From NCBI GenBank assembly GCA_047607345.1, contig JASGDF010000227.1:1-16164 (forward strand): a stretch of 16,164 nucleotides of DNA, given 5' to 3'. The notes beneath the pieces are model-generated. The model did not search any database. It was not told where the DNA came from and worked only from the letters and a program-made list of their open reading frames with translations. Positions 1 to 6,740 of this stretch are shown here, in pieces; the stretch's first letter is position 1; the number at the start of each line of letters is the position of its first letter. This DNA is from Pseudomonas_S sp047607345. GTDB taxonomy: Bacteria > Pseudomonadota > Gammaproteobacteria > Xanthomonadales > Xanthomonadaceae. The translations under genes and the position numbers were made by a program.

Positions 1-219
1 CTCGCGCGGCGGCGTCGCGGCCCAGGCGCGCTGCGCGGTGCGTGCCTTCGCCACCGCGGCGCCGACCTCGCCGGGTCCGGCCTTGCCGACCGTGTGCAGC
101 GGCCGGCCGGAGCCCGGCTCGATCACCTCGAGGGTAGCGGCCGCGTCGATCCAGTCGCCATCGAAGAGCTTGCCCTGCCAGGTAGCGGCATGCGCCAGGG
201 GAGTGGTGGAGATGTCCAT
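1..219 (-). CDS. Aromatic aldehyde dehydrogenase (benzaldehyde/coniferaldehyde dehydrogenase type), N-terminal part
   Basis: Only the first 73 codons are in the window; the gene continues past the left edge. The start at 217-219 gives MDISTTPLAHAATWQGKLFD, followed by a DGDWIDA stretch, then EPGSGRPLHTVGKAGPGEV and AVAKARTAQRAWA. This is the N-terminal pattern of NAD(P)-dependent aldehyde dehydrogenases, closest by eye to XylC-like benzaldehyde dehydrogenases. A GAGG lies 9 bases upstream. It starts 43 bases after the end of the coniferyl-alcohol-dehydrogenase-like gene, so it is probably the last or next gene of that operon. The expected job is oxidation of the hydroxycinnamyl aldehyde made by the alcohol dehydrogenase to the hydroxycinnamic acid (for example coniferaldehyde to ferulate). 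It corresponds in position to molB of the X. citri monolignol operon as I recall it. The catalytic Cys and Glu lie outside the window, so substrate class is inferred from context. Confidence 0.85.
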   Translation of the reverse strand, partial: MDISTTPLAHAATWQGKLFDGDWIDAAATLEVIEPGSGRPLHTVGKAGPGEVGAAVAKARTAQRAWAATPPRE

Positions 220-261
220 GATGGTGTGCCTCGGGAGAAAAGGAAGAAGGACGCGGCGCAA

Positions 262-1029
262 TCAGATCGCGGTGGCGGCCAGGCCGCCGTCGACCGGCAG
301 GTTGACCCCGTTGATCCAGCGCGCCGCATCGGACGCGAGGAACACGATCGCCTCGGCGACCTCGTCGGCGTAGGCCGGGCGCTTCATCTTGCCGGCATCG
401 GCCTGCACCCGCTCCGGCCCGAGCATCGTCACGAAATCGCCCAGGATCGGCGTGAAAACCGGGCCGGGCGCGACGCTGTTGACGCGCACGTCATGGCGCG
501 CGAACCAGTCCCGCGAGCGCCGCGCGGTCCACACGATCAGCGCCTCCTTGAAGTACTGGTAGCAGGTGGCCTGCGCCACCGGATGCGCCTCCAGCCAGCG
601 CTCGCCGGCCGCGTAGTCGGGCGTCTCGGCCAGTTCGCGGTGCAGTTCCAGCCGCTGCGGCCATTCCGCGCCGAGGATCGAGGCGACGTTGATGATGCCG
701 CCGCCGGGCACGATGCGCGGCAGCAGCGCCTGGCTGAGATGGCGCAGGCCGAGGTAGTTCACCTTCGCCACCAGCGCCACCGGCGCGGTGCCGGGCACGC
801 CGGCGATGTTGGCCAGCGCGTCGATGCGCTCGGGCAGCTGCGCGACCAGCGCGTCGATCGCGGCCGGATCGCCCAGGTCGGCCTGGTGGAAGCCGTCTAG
901 GGTCATGCTGACCGGGTTGCGGTCCACGCCGATCACGCGCGCGCCGTGGAAGCGCGCCAGCCGCGCCACCTCGCCGCCGATGCCGGAGGCCACGCCGGTC
1001 ACCACCAGGGTCTTGTTGAGCAGGTTCAT
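262..1029 (-). CDS. Short-chain dehydrogenase, CalA-like coniferyl (monolignol) alcohol dehydrogenase
   Basis: A 255-residue classical SDR. Visible motifs are the NAD-binding TGVASGIG (11-18), NIAG (74-77), the Asn at 91, the catalytic Ser117 in NVAS, and YQYFK giving Tyr157 and Lys161. The C-terminal APGPVFTPIL, MKRPAYADEVAEAI and WINGVNLPVDGGL stretches agree closely with what I remember of coniferyl-alcohol dehydrogenase CalA of Pseudomonas sp. HR199, including length (255 residues). The reaction would be NAD-dependent oxidation of coniferyl alcohol (and probably p-coumaryl and sinapyl alcohol) to the aldehyde in the cytoplasm. It lies 16 bases after the outer-membrane protein gene and before the aldehyde dehydrogenase, on the same strand, which gives the two successive oxidations alcohol to aldehyde to acid. 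Upstream Shine-Dalgarno is weak (GGAT). The CalA-type identity is strong; the exact monolignol preference is inferred. It corresponds to molA in the recalled molRKAB order. Confidence 0.92.
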   Translation of the reverse strand: MNLLNKTLVVTGVASGIGGEVARLARFHGARVIGVDRNPVSMTLDGFHQADLGDPAAIDALVAQLPERIDALANIAGVPGTAPVALVAKVNYLGLRHLSQALLPRIVPGGGIINVASILGAEWPQRLELHRELAETPDYAAGERWLEAHPVAQATCYQYFKEALIVWTARRSRDWFARHDVRVNSVAPGPVFTPILGDFVTMLGPERVQADAGKMKRPAYADEVAEAIVFLASDAARWINGVNLPVDGGLAATAI

Positions 1030-1045
1030 GCGCGAGATATCCGGT

Positions 1046-2053
1046 TCAGAACACGTGGATGTACTGGAAGTTGAGGTTGGGGCCGGAGGCCGCGTTCTTC
1101 ACTTCCACGGGCAGGTAGAGATTGGCGTTGAGGATGTTGTGCGCGTCGATCTGCCACGAGGCGCCAGGCCCCAGGTAGAGCAGGCTCTGCTTGGTGTCGG
1201 CCACGCGCTGGCCGTTGGTGCGGTTGTCGCGCAGCTGCTTGAGGTAGTAGCCGGCCACACCCAGCCGGAACGCCGGCGCCAGCGCGTAGGAGCTGGCGAA
1301 GTTGACCCAGAACGCGTCGCCGGCCTGGCCGTTGCGGAACGTGAAGCCGTCCAGCACCGGCGCGTTGGCGGCCTTGTCGGCGCGGAAGTTGTAGACGTAG
1401 TTCAGGCGCGCGCTGATTTCCCACTGCGGCGTGGGCAGCACGGTGAACGCCCAGTTCGGGATCAGCGACCAGTAGCCCGAGCTTTGGTTGAGATCGCGGT
1501 CGCGGTCGAACTTGCCGACCGGCGCGACCGCGTCGAACTCGAAGCGCTGGACGAACACCGGCCGGCCATCGCGAACCACCGGCTGCATCTGCAGGTACGG
1601 GCCGAAGGTGATGTCGCCCAGGCCGAAGCCGTTGTCGCTCAGCCGCGCCAGGCTGTCGGCGGCGAACGAGGCGTGCAGGTTCACCAGCGGCACCAGCGCG
1701 GTGAAGCCGAGCACGCCGCCGAGCGGCGTGTAGTGCGTCACGTAGGCAACCTGGGTCAGCAGCAGCGTGGAATCGATCCTGGGATCGCGCAACGCCGCCA
1801 CGTCGTCACCGTTGGCGTCCTTGATCGCGTCCAGGCGCGAAAAGCGGGCGTATTGCACGATCGCCCAACCCGGATCGGTGCGGGTGAATCCATCCAGGAA
1901 GCTGGTGCCTCCGGTGTTCAGCCCATTCGAAAGCTGGGCGGTCTGCGGCACGCTCTGCGCCCACGCCGGTGCGCAGGCAAGCGAAAGCAGCAGGGCACAG
2001 GCGAGGTGCCGCGGGCGCGGCGATACGGCGACGCTAATGGAAGCAGGATTCAC
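1046..2053 (-). CDS. Outer-membrane protein of the phenol-degradation MetA-pathway family (aromatic uptake porin)
   Basis: I chose the GTG start at 2051-2053 because CAGGAGA sits about 8 bases upstream and the protein then begins directly before a signal peptide. Upstream in-frame ATG codons would add a basic, low-complexity leader. The product is 335 residues: a signal peptide with hydrophobic core ACALLLSLACAPAWA (about 18-32, cleavage after AWA), then a beta-barrel-like protein with alternating polar and aromatic residues. It ends in a terminal Phe (YIHVF), which is a typical outer-membrane barrel end. Landmarks are LNTGGTSFLDGF, FGLGDITFGPYLQ, FEFDAVAPVGKFDRDRDLN and YLGPGASWQI, matching the Phenol_MetA_deg (SphA-like) family. 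The role would be transport of the aromatic alcohol or acid over the outer membrane. It sits 156 bases after the MarR gene and 16 bases before the CalA-like gene, so it is probably co-transcribed with both. It is the molK position in the recalled operon. Confidence 0.85.
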   Translation of the reverse strand: MNPASISVAVSPRPRHLACALLLSLACAPAWAQSVPQTAQLSNGLNTGGTSFLDGFTRTDPGWAIVQYARFSRLDAIKDANGDDVAALRDPRIDSTLLLTQVAYVTHYTPLGGVLGFTALVPLVNLHASFAADSLARLSDNGFGLGDITFGPYLQMQPVVRDGRPVFVQRFEFDAVAPVGKFDRDRDLNQSSGYWSLIPNWAFTVLPTPQWEISARLNYVYNFRADKAANAPVLDGFTFRNGQAGDAFWVNFASSYALAPAFRLGVAGYYLKQLRDNRTNGQRVADTKQSLLYLGPGASWQIDAHNILNANLYLPVEVKNAASGPNLNFQYIHVF

Positions 2054-2209
2054 GGCAAAGGTTCTCCTGGACAGGATGGAACGAACGGCCGAGCGCGGGG
2101 GGAGAAGCAAAGGGGAGCGGCAGTGGCGCGCGCTTGCGCGCGGCAGCACGTACCCGCGCCGATGCGCGGATGCCAGGCGCAAGCAGCAAGCGCGGATGCG
2201 TAGTGAGAG
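2054..2209. other. Intergenic leader between MarR gene and outer-membrane protein gene
   Basis: This 156-base gap holds the ribosome-binding site of the outer-membrane protein gene (CAGGAGA, read on the minus strand). It also has a GC hairpin with arms at 2127-2133 and 2136-2142 around a two-base centre. There is no T-tract, so a terminator is not indicated, and I see no convincing promoter hexamers. Confidence 0.4.
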
Positions 2210-2725
2210 TCAGCCCGGCCCGAGCCGGGAGAGCTGGTCCAGGGCGCGCAGCAGCGAGCGCCCGCCGGACCCGCCCAGCGCTTCCAGCAGGCGCGCTTCC
2301 ATCTGCTGCACGGCCGCTTCGGCCTGGTCCAGCAGGGCCTTGCCGGCCGTGGTCAGGTACAGGTGCTGCATGCGCCGGTCCTGACGCCCGCGCACCTGGC
2401 GCAACAACCGGCGCTTGACCAGCCGCGCGATCACGATCGCCAGGTTGGGCGGCGAAACATCCAGCACTTCCGCCAATTGACGCTGGTTGGCGCCGCTGTT
2501 GGCATCGACCAGTACCAATACCGAGAAATCGACCGGCTTGAGCTCGTAGGCGCGCACGCACTCCAGGAACATCCGCCGGATCTGCAATTCGGTGCGGGTG
2601 AGCCGGAAGCCGAGCAGCCGGGTCAGGCGAACCTGGTCGATCAGCTCGGCCGGTTCGCTGCTTTCGGGGAGTTGCGTGCTGCTCAAGTGCGGCGTGCCAT
2701 GGATGCAAAGCGTTGCCCGGAGCAT
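2210..2725 (-). CDS. MarR-family transcriptional regulator
   Basis: From the ATG at 2723-2725 the product is 171 residues, the normal size for MarR proteins; AGGG lies 8 bases upstream. The winged helix is clear. Helix region KPVDFSVLVLVDANSGANQ (63-81) leads into QRQLAEVLDVSPPNLAIVIARLVKRRLL (81-108), the recognition helix, and then the wing GRQDRRMQHLYLT (113-125) carrying the family's D-x-R signature at D116-R118. The remainder is a dimerisation helix. It is the first gene of the monolignol-type operon and the likely repressor released by a phenylpropanoid ligand (inference). The palindrome at 2966-2988 is a candidate target. An in-frame GTG at 2851 would give 213 residues, but it lacks usable spacing to a Shine-Dalgarno and adds a low-complexity Arg/Gly-rich segment. 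It occupies the molR position in the recalled molRKAB operon. Confidence 0.88.
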   Translation of the reverse strand: MLRATLCIHGTPHLSSTQLPESSEPAELIDQVRLTRLLGFRLTRTELQIRRMFLECVRAYELKPVDFSVLVLVDANSGANQRQLAEVLDVSPPNLAIVIARLVKRRLLRQVRGRQDRRMQHLYLTTAGKALLDQAEAAVQQMEARLLEALGGSGGRSLLRALDQLSRLGPG

Positions 2726-2950
2726 AACGCAGGCCCTGGCCCGCGCCGACCGGTCCGCGCCCGGATGTCGCCCCAGCCATGCACGCGGCCGCGCCGGCGA
2801 TCGCCAGCCCGATCGGCCGGGACCCGATGCCGCCTCGCTGACGCTGCGCACCGCCTCGCTGCTGCATCGAAACCCTCCCGGACTCGACTACCGGCCATCG
2901 GCACCGCGGCCCTGGGCAGGCGTTGACACGCCCGCTCCGGCACCACGCAC

Positions 2951-2979
2951 TCTGTTAGTTTCGATAATGGTTATTGACA
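2951..2979 (-). promoter_or_regulatory. Candidate promoter of the MarR-led operon
   Basis: On the minus strand TTGTCA (2974-2979) is followed after 17 bases by TAACAG (about 2951-2956), a plausible sigma-70-like -35/-10 pair. It lies inside the only AT-rich stretch between the two operons and points to the MarR gene about 230 bases away. It overlaps the palindrome at 2966-2988, as expected for a repressor-controlled promoter. The -10 match is weak and no transcript data exist here. Confidence 0.35.
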
Positions 2980-2988
2980 ATAATCATT
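2966..2988. promoter_or_regulatory. 23-bp palindrome, candidate operator
   Basis: The arms AATGGTTATTG (2966-2976) and CAATAATCATT (2978-2988) flank a single central base and pair at 10 of 11 positions. MarR proteins bind palindromes of about this size, and this one overlaps a possible promoter of the MarR gene. The GATAAT and AATCATT pieces also recall a Fur box, so iron control is the main alternative. Confidence 0.5.
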
Positions 2989-3115
2989 GTGGCAAGTTGC
3001 AGTGCAGCATCGCGTGCGCGCCGCTGCGGCAGCCGGGCTCCGATGCGCGGCATCGGCACATGGCCGCGCAGCCTCACCGGGAAGATCTTCGCAACGGAAC
3101 ACGCACTGCGCGCGA

Positions 3116-3132
3116 GCCGTCCCGGGGACGGC
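3116..3132 (-). terminator. Hairpin after the aromatic-acid symporter gene, possible terminator
   Basis: GCCGTCC and GGACGGC form a perfect 7-bp stem with a 3-base loop, starting about 16 bases beyond the symporter stop codon in the direction of transcription. No T-tract follows, so it may end transcription poorly or protect the 3' end. Confidence 0.35.
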
Positions 3133-3147
3133 CGGCGCTTACGCGAT

Positions 3148-4461
3148 TCAGCGCGCGGCGGCGCGCCGCAACGACAGGCAGACTGCGGTCGCCAGCAACA
3201 GCGGTACCGCGCAGACCGCATACAGCGTCGCCGGCGACCAGCCGCGATCGACCAGCAGGCCGACGGTCAACGGCGAGAGGATCGCGCCGAGCCGGCCGAT
3301 CCCGATCGCCCAGCCCAGCCCGGTGGTACGCACCTGCGGGGCGAACACCGCCGGCGCGGCCGCGTACAGGCCGGCCATCGCCCCGAACAGCGCCGCGCCG
3401 ATCGCGAACGCCACCGGGAACGCGACGCCCAGCCGGGTATTGAAACCGGCGAACAGCACCATGCCCAGGCCGGCCAGCAGCAGGCTGGCGGCGGTCAGCC
3501 GGGTCAGCGGCAGGCGCGAAGCGAGCCAGCCGAACAGGCTGCCGCCGACGATGCCGCCCAGGTTCAGTAGTACCCCGCCGGTGATGCCCTGCTGCGCCGA
3601 CACGCCGGCGGCGACCAGCAGCTTGGGCGTCCAGCTGAGCACGAAGTAGAACGCGAACATGTGCAGGAAGAACGCCAGCGCGATCAGCAGCGCCGGCCGG
3701 CGCAACTCGCCGATGAACAATGCCGCGTAGCCCTGTCTGTCCGCGCTGGCGCGCGCCGGCGCCGGCGGCAGTTCGGCCAGCGGCGCCATCCGCATCCGCG
3801 TCAGCAGCGCATTGAGCCGGGCCAGCGCGCCGGGCGGGCGCCGCGTCACCAGGAAGTCCAGCGATTCCGGCAGCCAGGCCAGCACCAGCGGCACGCACAG
3901 CAGCGATGCCACCGCGCCCAGCAGGAACACCGCGTGCCAGCTCCAGTGTTCGAGCACGAACGCCGCCAGCAGCCCGCCGAGGGTGGCGCCGATCGGGTAG
4001 CCGGTGGCCTGCAACGCGACCGCGGTGCTGCGCCACTTGGTGTCGGCGTACTCGGCGGCGATCACCCCGACGCTGGCGAGCATGCCGCCGATGCCGATCC
4101 CGGTGAACACCCGCAGCAGCCCGAGCTGCCACGCGTCGCGCGCCAGTGCCGACAGCGCCATGCCGACGGTCAGGATCGCCAGGCACCACAGGATCACCGC
4201 GCGCCGGCCGATCCGGTCGGCCAGCGGCGCCAGCAACAGCGAGCCCAGCGCCATCCCGACCAGGCCGGCGCTGAGCATCAGCCCGAGCGCCTTGCCCGAC
4301 AGCAGCCAGTCGGCCGAGACGTGCGGCGCGGTGAACGCCATCACCATCACGTCGAAGCCATCGAGCATGTTGAGCAGCACGCAGATCGCGATCGCGAGCC
4401 ATTGGAAACGGCTCATGCGCTCGAGCACGACGGAGGAAGCAGCGGCGGTGGCTTGGCTCAT
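3148..4461 (-). CDS. MFS aromatic acid:H+ symporter (AAHS family; PcaK/BenK-like)
   Basis: A 437-residue integral inner-membrane protein with about 12 hydrophobic segments in two halves, split by a polar loop near residues 205-245 (TRRPPGALARLNALLTRMRM). The AAHS hallmark DGFD (34-37) lies in the first membrane helix (LNMLDGFDVMVMAFTAP). The MFS loop motif ADRIGRR follows helix 2 (81-87), and LPESLDFLVTRR ends helix 6. Known family members import protocatechuate, 4-hydroxybenzoate, benzoate, vanillate or similar acids with a proton. CAGGAG lies 7 bases before the ATG. It is the last gene of the putative quinate operon, 24 bases after the exported AroD. The simplest reading is that it imports protocatechuate formed in the periplasm. 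A quinate/shikimate transporter is possible but would fit less well with the exported enzymes. Confidence 0.9.
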   Translation of the reverse strand: MSQATAAASSVVLERMSRFQWLAIAICVLLNMLDGFDVMVMAFTAPHVSADWLLSGKALGLMLSAGLVGMALGSLLLAPLADRIGRRAVILWCLAILTVGMALSALARDAWQLGLLRVFTGIGIGGMLASVGVIAAEYADTKWRSTAVALQATGYPIGATLGGLLAAFVLEHWSWHAVFLLGAVASLLCVPLVLAWLPESLDFLVTRRPPGALARLNALLTRMRMAPLAELPPAPARASADRQGYAALFIGELRRPALLIALAFFLHMFAFYFVLSWTPKLLVAAGVSAQQGITGGVLLNLGGIVGGSLFGWLASRLPLTRLTAASLLLAGLGMVLFAGFNTRLGVAFPVAFAIGAALFGAMAGLYAAAPAVFAPQVRTTGLGWAIGIGRLGAILSPLTVGLLVDRGWSPATLYAVCAVPLLLATAVCLSLRRAAAR

Positions 4462-4485
4462 GAACGAACTCCTGTGATGCGCGGC

Positions 4486-5379
4486 TCAGCGCGCGGCGCT
4501 GCTGGCCTGGTGGATCGTGTCGAGCACCGCGCGCAGCCGCCCGACCTCGACCTGCCCGGGCGCGGAGGCCTTGCCGAGCATGCCGAACGTCAGTGCCTGG
4601 CCGAAGGTCTCGCCGGACAGGCGCGAGACCACGCCGGTGCCGCCCATCGACATCGTCAGCAGCGGGCGATCGCTGCTGGCGCGCAGTTGCCAGGTGGCGT
4701 CGAGCAGCTTGAGCACGTCGCCGGCGTCGTGCGGCATCACCGCGATCTTCAGCACGTCCGCGCCCAGCGCCTGCTGGCTGCGCAGGCGCGCGACGATCTC
4801 GGCGGTATCCGGCGTGTTCTTGAAGTCGTGACTGGACATCACCACGTACACGCCCGCGGCATGCGCCTGCGCGACCAGCCGCTTGACCACCGCCTCGTCG
4901 CGGAACATCTCCACATCGATCAGGTCGGCGAAGCGCGCCTTCAGCAACGTCGCATAGAGCTTGCCGTAGTCGGCATCGGCGATCGGCTTGGTGCCGCCCT
5001 CGGCCTGGGTGCGGAAGGTCAGGATCATCGGCTTGCCGTTCAGCGCCCTGGCCACCTGCGGCCCAAGCCGCGCCAGCGCCTTGCCATCCAGGGCGATGTC
5101 CAGGTAGTCGATGCGCCACTCGGCCAGATCCGTATCGGCGTTGGCGCCGATTCGCGCGGCCTGGGCGAGCGCCTCCTCCGCGTTGGTCGCGGTAATCGGC
5201 ACGATGGTCTTGGGCGCGCCTTCGCCGATGCGCACGCCGCGCACATCGAGCACCTTGGTCGCCGGCAGCATGGTGGCCGGGACGGCAGAGGCGGCGGCCT
5301 GCGCCAGTACCGGCCCGGCGGCCAGCGCCAGCAACGCGGCCAGGACGGCGGCGGGAACGCGGGATTGGATCATGCTCAT
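4486..5379 (-). CDS. aroD: Type I 3-dehydroquinate dehydratase with an export signal
   Basis: 297 residues from the ATG at 5377-5379, which has GAGG 7 bases upstream. Residues 1-28 form a signal peptide (hydrophobic AAVLAALLALAAGPVLAQA), and the enzyme proper begins near residue 45. Comparison with E. coli AroD: EWRIDYL (87-93), LTFRTQAEGG (120-129), the catalytic His184 in MSSHDFKNTP, the Schiff-base Lys211 in ADVLKIAVMP, MSMGGTGVVSRLSGETFG (243-260) with Arg253, and ASAPGQ (271-276). It dehydrates 3-dehydroquinate to 3-dehydroshikimate. Classical biosynthetic AroD is cytoplasmic. A signal peptide plus neighbours (secreted beta-helix protein, porin, aromatic-acid symporter) indicates a catabolic, periplasmic enzyme for quinate breakdown. 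The gene is 44 bases after the porin gene and 24 bases before the symporter. Enzyme identity is very secure; location is inferred from the leader. Confidence 0.96.
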   Translation of the reverse strand: MSMIQSRVPAAVLAALLALAAGPVLAQAAASAVPATMLPATKVLDVRGVRIGEGAPKTIVPITATNAEEALAQAARIGANADTDLAEWRIDYLDIALDGKALARLGPQVARALNGKPMILTFRTQAEGGTKPIADADYGKLYATLLKARFADLIDVEMFRDEAVVKRLVAQAHAAGVYVVMSSHDFKNTPDTAEIVARLRSQQALGADVLKIAVMPHDAGDVLKLLDATWQLRASSDRPLLTMSMGGTGVVSRLSGETFGQALTFGMLGKASAPGQVEVGRLRAVLDTIHQASSAAR

Positions 5380-5423
5380 CGGTAAACCTCGTGGAAACGG
5401 CGGACAGGCGCGCGCGGCGCGGT

Positions 5424-6719
5424 TCAGAACGTGACCTTGACCTGCACGCCGATCGCCAGCGCGTTGTCGGTCTGCTTGTAGGAGAAGGTGCCGGGATTGA
5501 CGATGTACTGCAGGTCCGGACGGATCATCAGCCACGGGTTTACCTGGAAGCTGTAGGACAGCTCGTACAGTTCCTCGGCGGTGCTCAGCAGGAACTGCGA
5601 GGCGTCCGCGGCCACACCCGAGTCGAGCAGCGCGACCCGGCGCGCATCCAGCAGCCGCTCGTTGATGTCCGCGCCGATGTAGCCCAGCGCGATGCGATCC
5701 TGGCTGCGCGCGCCGATGCCCTGGTAGACGCCACCGAAGCCGTACCAACTGCGGATCTGCGCGGTGTCGCGGTCGGACTGCATGTACTGCGCGAACGCGG
5801 TCAGGCCGCGGTTGGCATCGCCGCCCGGGCTGAACAGCTTCTGCTCGACCAGCACGTAGGCGCCGTCGCGGCCGGTGGTCGGGCTGGTATCCAGGCCCTT
5901 CCTGCTGGTGCGCGAGGAGTCGTAGTAGCCGCCGAACTTGTAGACGCCCGGATACGCGCCGCCCGCGCCTGGCTTCCAGGTCACCTCCAGCGGGAACAGC
6001 GATCCGGTGGTGCCCTCGACGAACGGCCGGAACGCGTTGTGCACGTTGTCGCCGGCCAGGTTCGTATTGACCTGGAACCAGCCGACGCGGACGTTGACGT
6101 CGCCGCTGACCTGCTGGGCCACCTCGCCGCCCCAGCGCGCGGTTGGATAGTTGTACCAACCGCTGTTGCCCGACATCGCCAGCGGGTGCGCGCAGAACGC
6201 GGCGTTGACGAAGTTGGTCAGCAGCGTGTGCGCGCCGAACTGGTTGCCCATCGCATAGAAGCCGAGCTTGAAGTACGACTTGCCGTCGTTGAACTTCTGG
6301 TCGTAGCTGAACTCGCTCAAGCGGGTGTACTGGCCGCCATAGGCTTCCTGGATCGGGAAGCGGTTGCCGACCAGGTCGGCCGAGGTGCTGCGGCCGCGGC
6401 GGTCGTTGAGGGTGAAGCGGAAGGTGCCGCCGTCCCAGCCGGCGAGCTTGCCCATGTCCAGGTCGAAGCCGGCGCGCACCTGTTGGGTGTAGCGGGTGGC
6501 ATTGCGCCCGTAGCCGCCATCGACCACGCCCAGCGTCTCGCTGACGTAGTCGGCGCGGAACGCGAAGCCTTTGTCGGCCCAGTCGCTGCGCGTGCCGCCC
6601 CAGTCGCCGGTGAGGGTCTTGCCGGTATAGGCATCGGTGGCGGATTGCGCCTGCGCCAGTGGCGGTGCCAGCACGGCGCAGATCAGGCAAGCGAGGGAAT
6701 GACGGGAGATGGAAGGCAT
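5424..6719 (-). CDS. OprB-family carbohydrate-selective porin
   Basis: 431 residues with a signal peptide (about 1-24, cleavage near LAQA) and the OprB hallmark LTGDWGGTRSDWADKGF near 36-52. These are followed by many amphipathic beta strands and a terminal Phe (VKVTF), the outer-membrane barrel signature. Further family landmarks are GKLAGWDGGTFRF and AEELYELSYSFQVNPWLMIRPDLQYIVNPG near the C-terminus. OprB porins let sugars and related polyols through the outer membrane. Between the beta-helix gene (21 bases upstream) and the exported AroD (44 bases downstream), the likely cargo is quinate/shikimate or a similar cyclitol acid (inference). The Shine-Dalgarno is weak, which fits translation as the second gene of an operon. 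Confidence 0.93.
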   Translation of the reverse strand: MPSISRHSLACLICAVLAPPLAQAQSATDAYTGKTLTGDWGGTRSDWADKGFAFRADYVSETLGVVDGGYGRNATRYTQQVRAGFDLDMGKLAGWDGGTFRFTLNDRRGRSTSADLVGNRFPIQEAYGGQYTRLSEFSYDQKFNDGKSYFKLGFYAMGNQFGAHTLLTNFVNAAFCAHPLAMSGNSGWYNYPTARWGGEVAQQVSGDVNVRVGWFQVNTNLAGDNVHNAFRPFVEGTTGSLFPLEVTWKPGAGGAYPGVYKFGGYYDSSRTSRKGLDTSPTTGRDGAYVLVEQKLFSPGGDANRGLTAFAQYMQSDRDTAQIRSWYGFGGVYQGIGARSQDRIALGYIGADINERLLDARRVALLDSGVAADASQFLLSTAEELYELSYSFQVNPWLMIRPDLQYIVNPGTFSYKQTDNALAIGVQVKVTF

Positions 6720-6740
6720 CGGCGTTGTCTCAAGATGAAT

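Larger units (their letters stand above)
2726..3147. other. 422-base intergenic region upstream of the MarR gene
   Basis: Apart from a hairpin after the symporter gene (3116-3132) and an AT-rich palindrome (2966-2988), no gene is supported here. An ATG at 2865-2867 on the minus strand has a good Shine-Dalgarno (GGGAGG, 6 bases away), but it opens a frame that merely overlaps the MarR gene out of phase and has no recognisable product. The sharp drop in GC around 2955-2995 marks the likely promoter/operator. Confidence 0.5.

Noticed and set aside
94..900. Long plus-strand open frame opposite the SDR gene
   Set aside because: Rich in Arg, Asp, Gly, Val and His with no family features; it is the antisense shadow of the well-supported SDR gene in high-GC DNA. 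The same holds for the long plus-strand frames at 788-2203, 3661-5385 and 5391-7922.
2034..2867. 277-codon minus-strand frame with a strong Shine-Dalgarno at its ATG
   Set aside because: Beyond the first 40 codons it is an out-of-phase reading of the MarR gene with Pro/Ala/Arg/Gly-rich composition. I kept only the start as a possible leader feature.
2966..2988. Fur-controlled TonB receptor promoter facing right
   Set aside because: On the plus strand TTGACA is present, but no -10 follows at proper spacing and no plus-strand gene lies downstream; the next gene is the 3' end of the minus-strand symporter.
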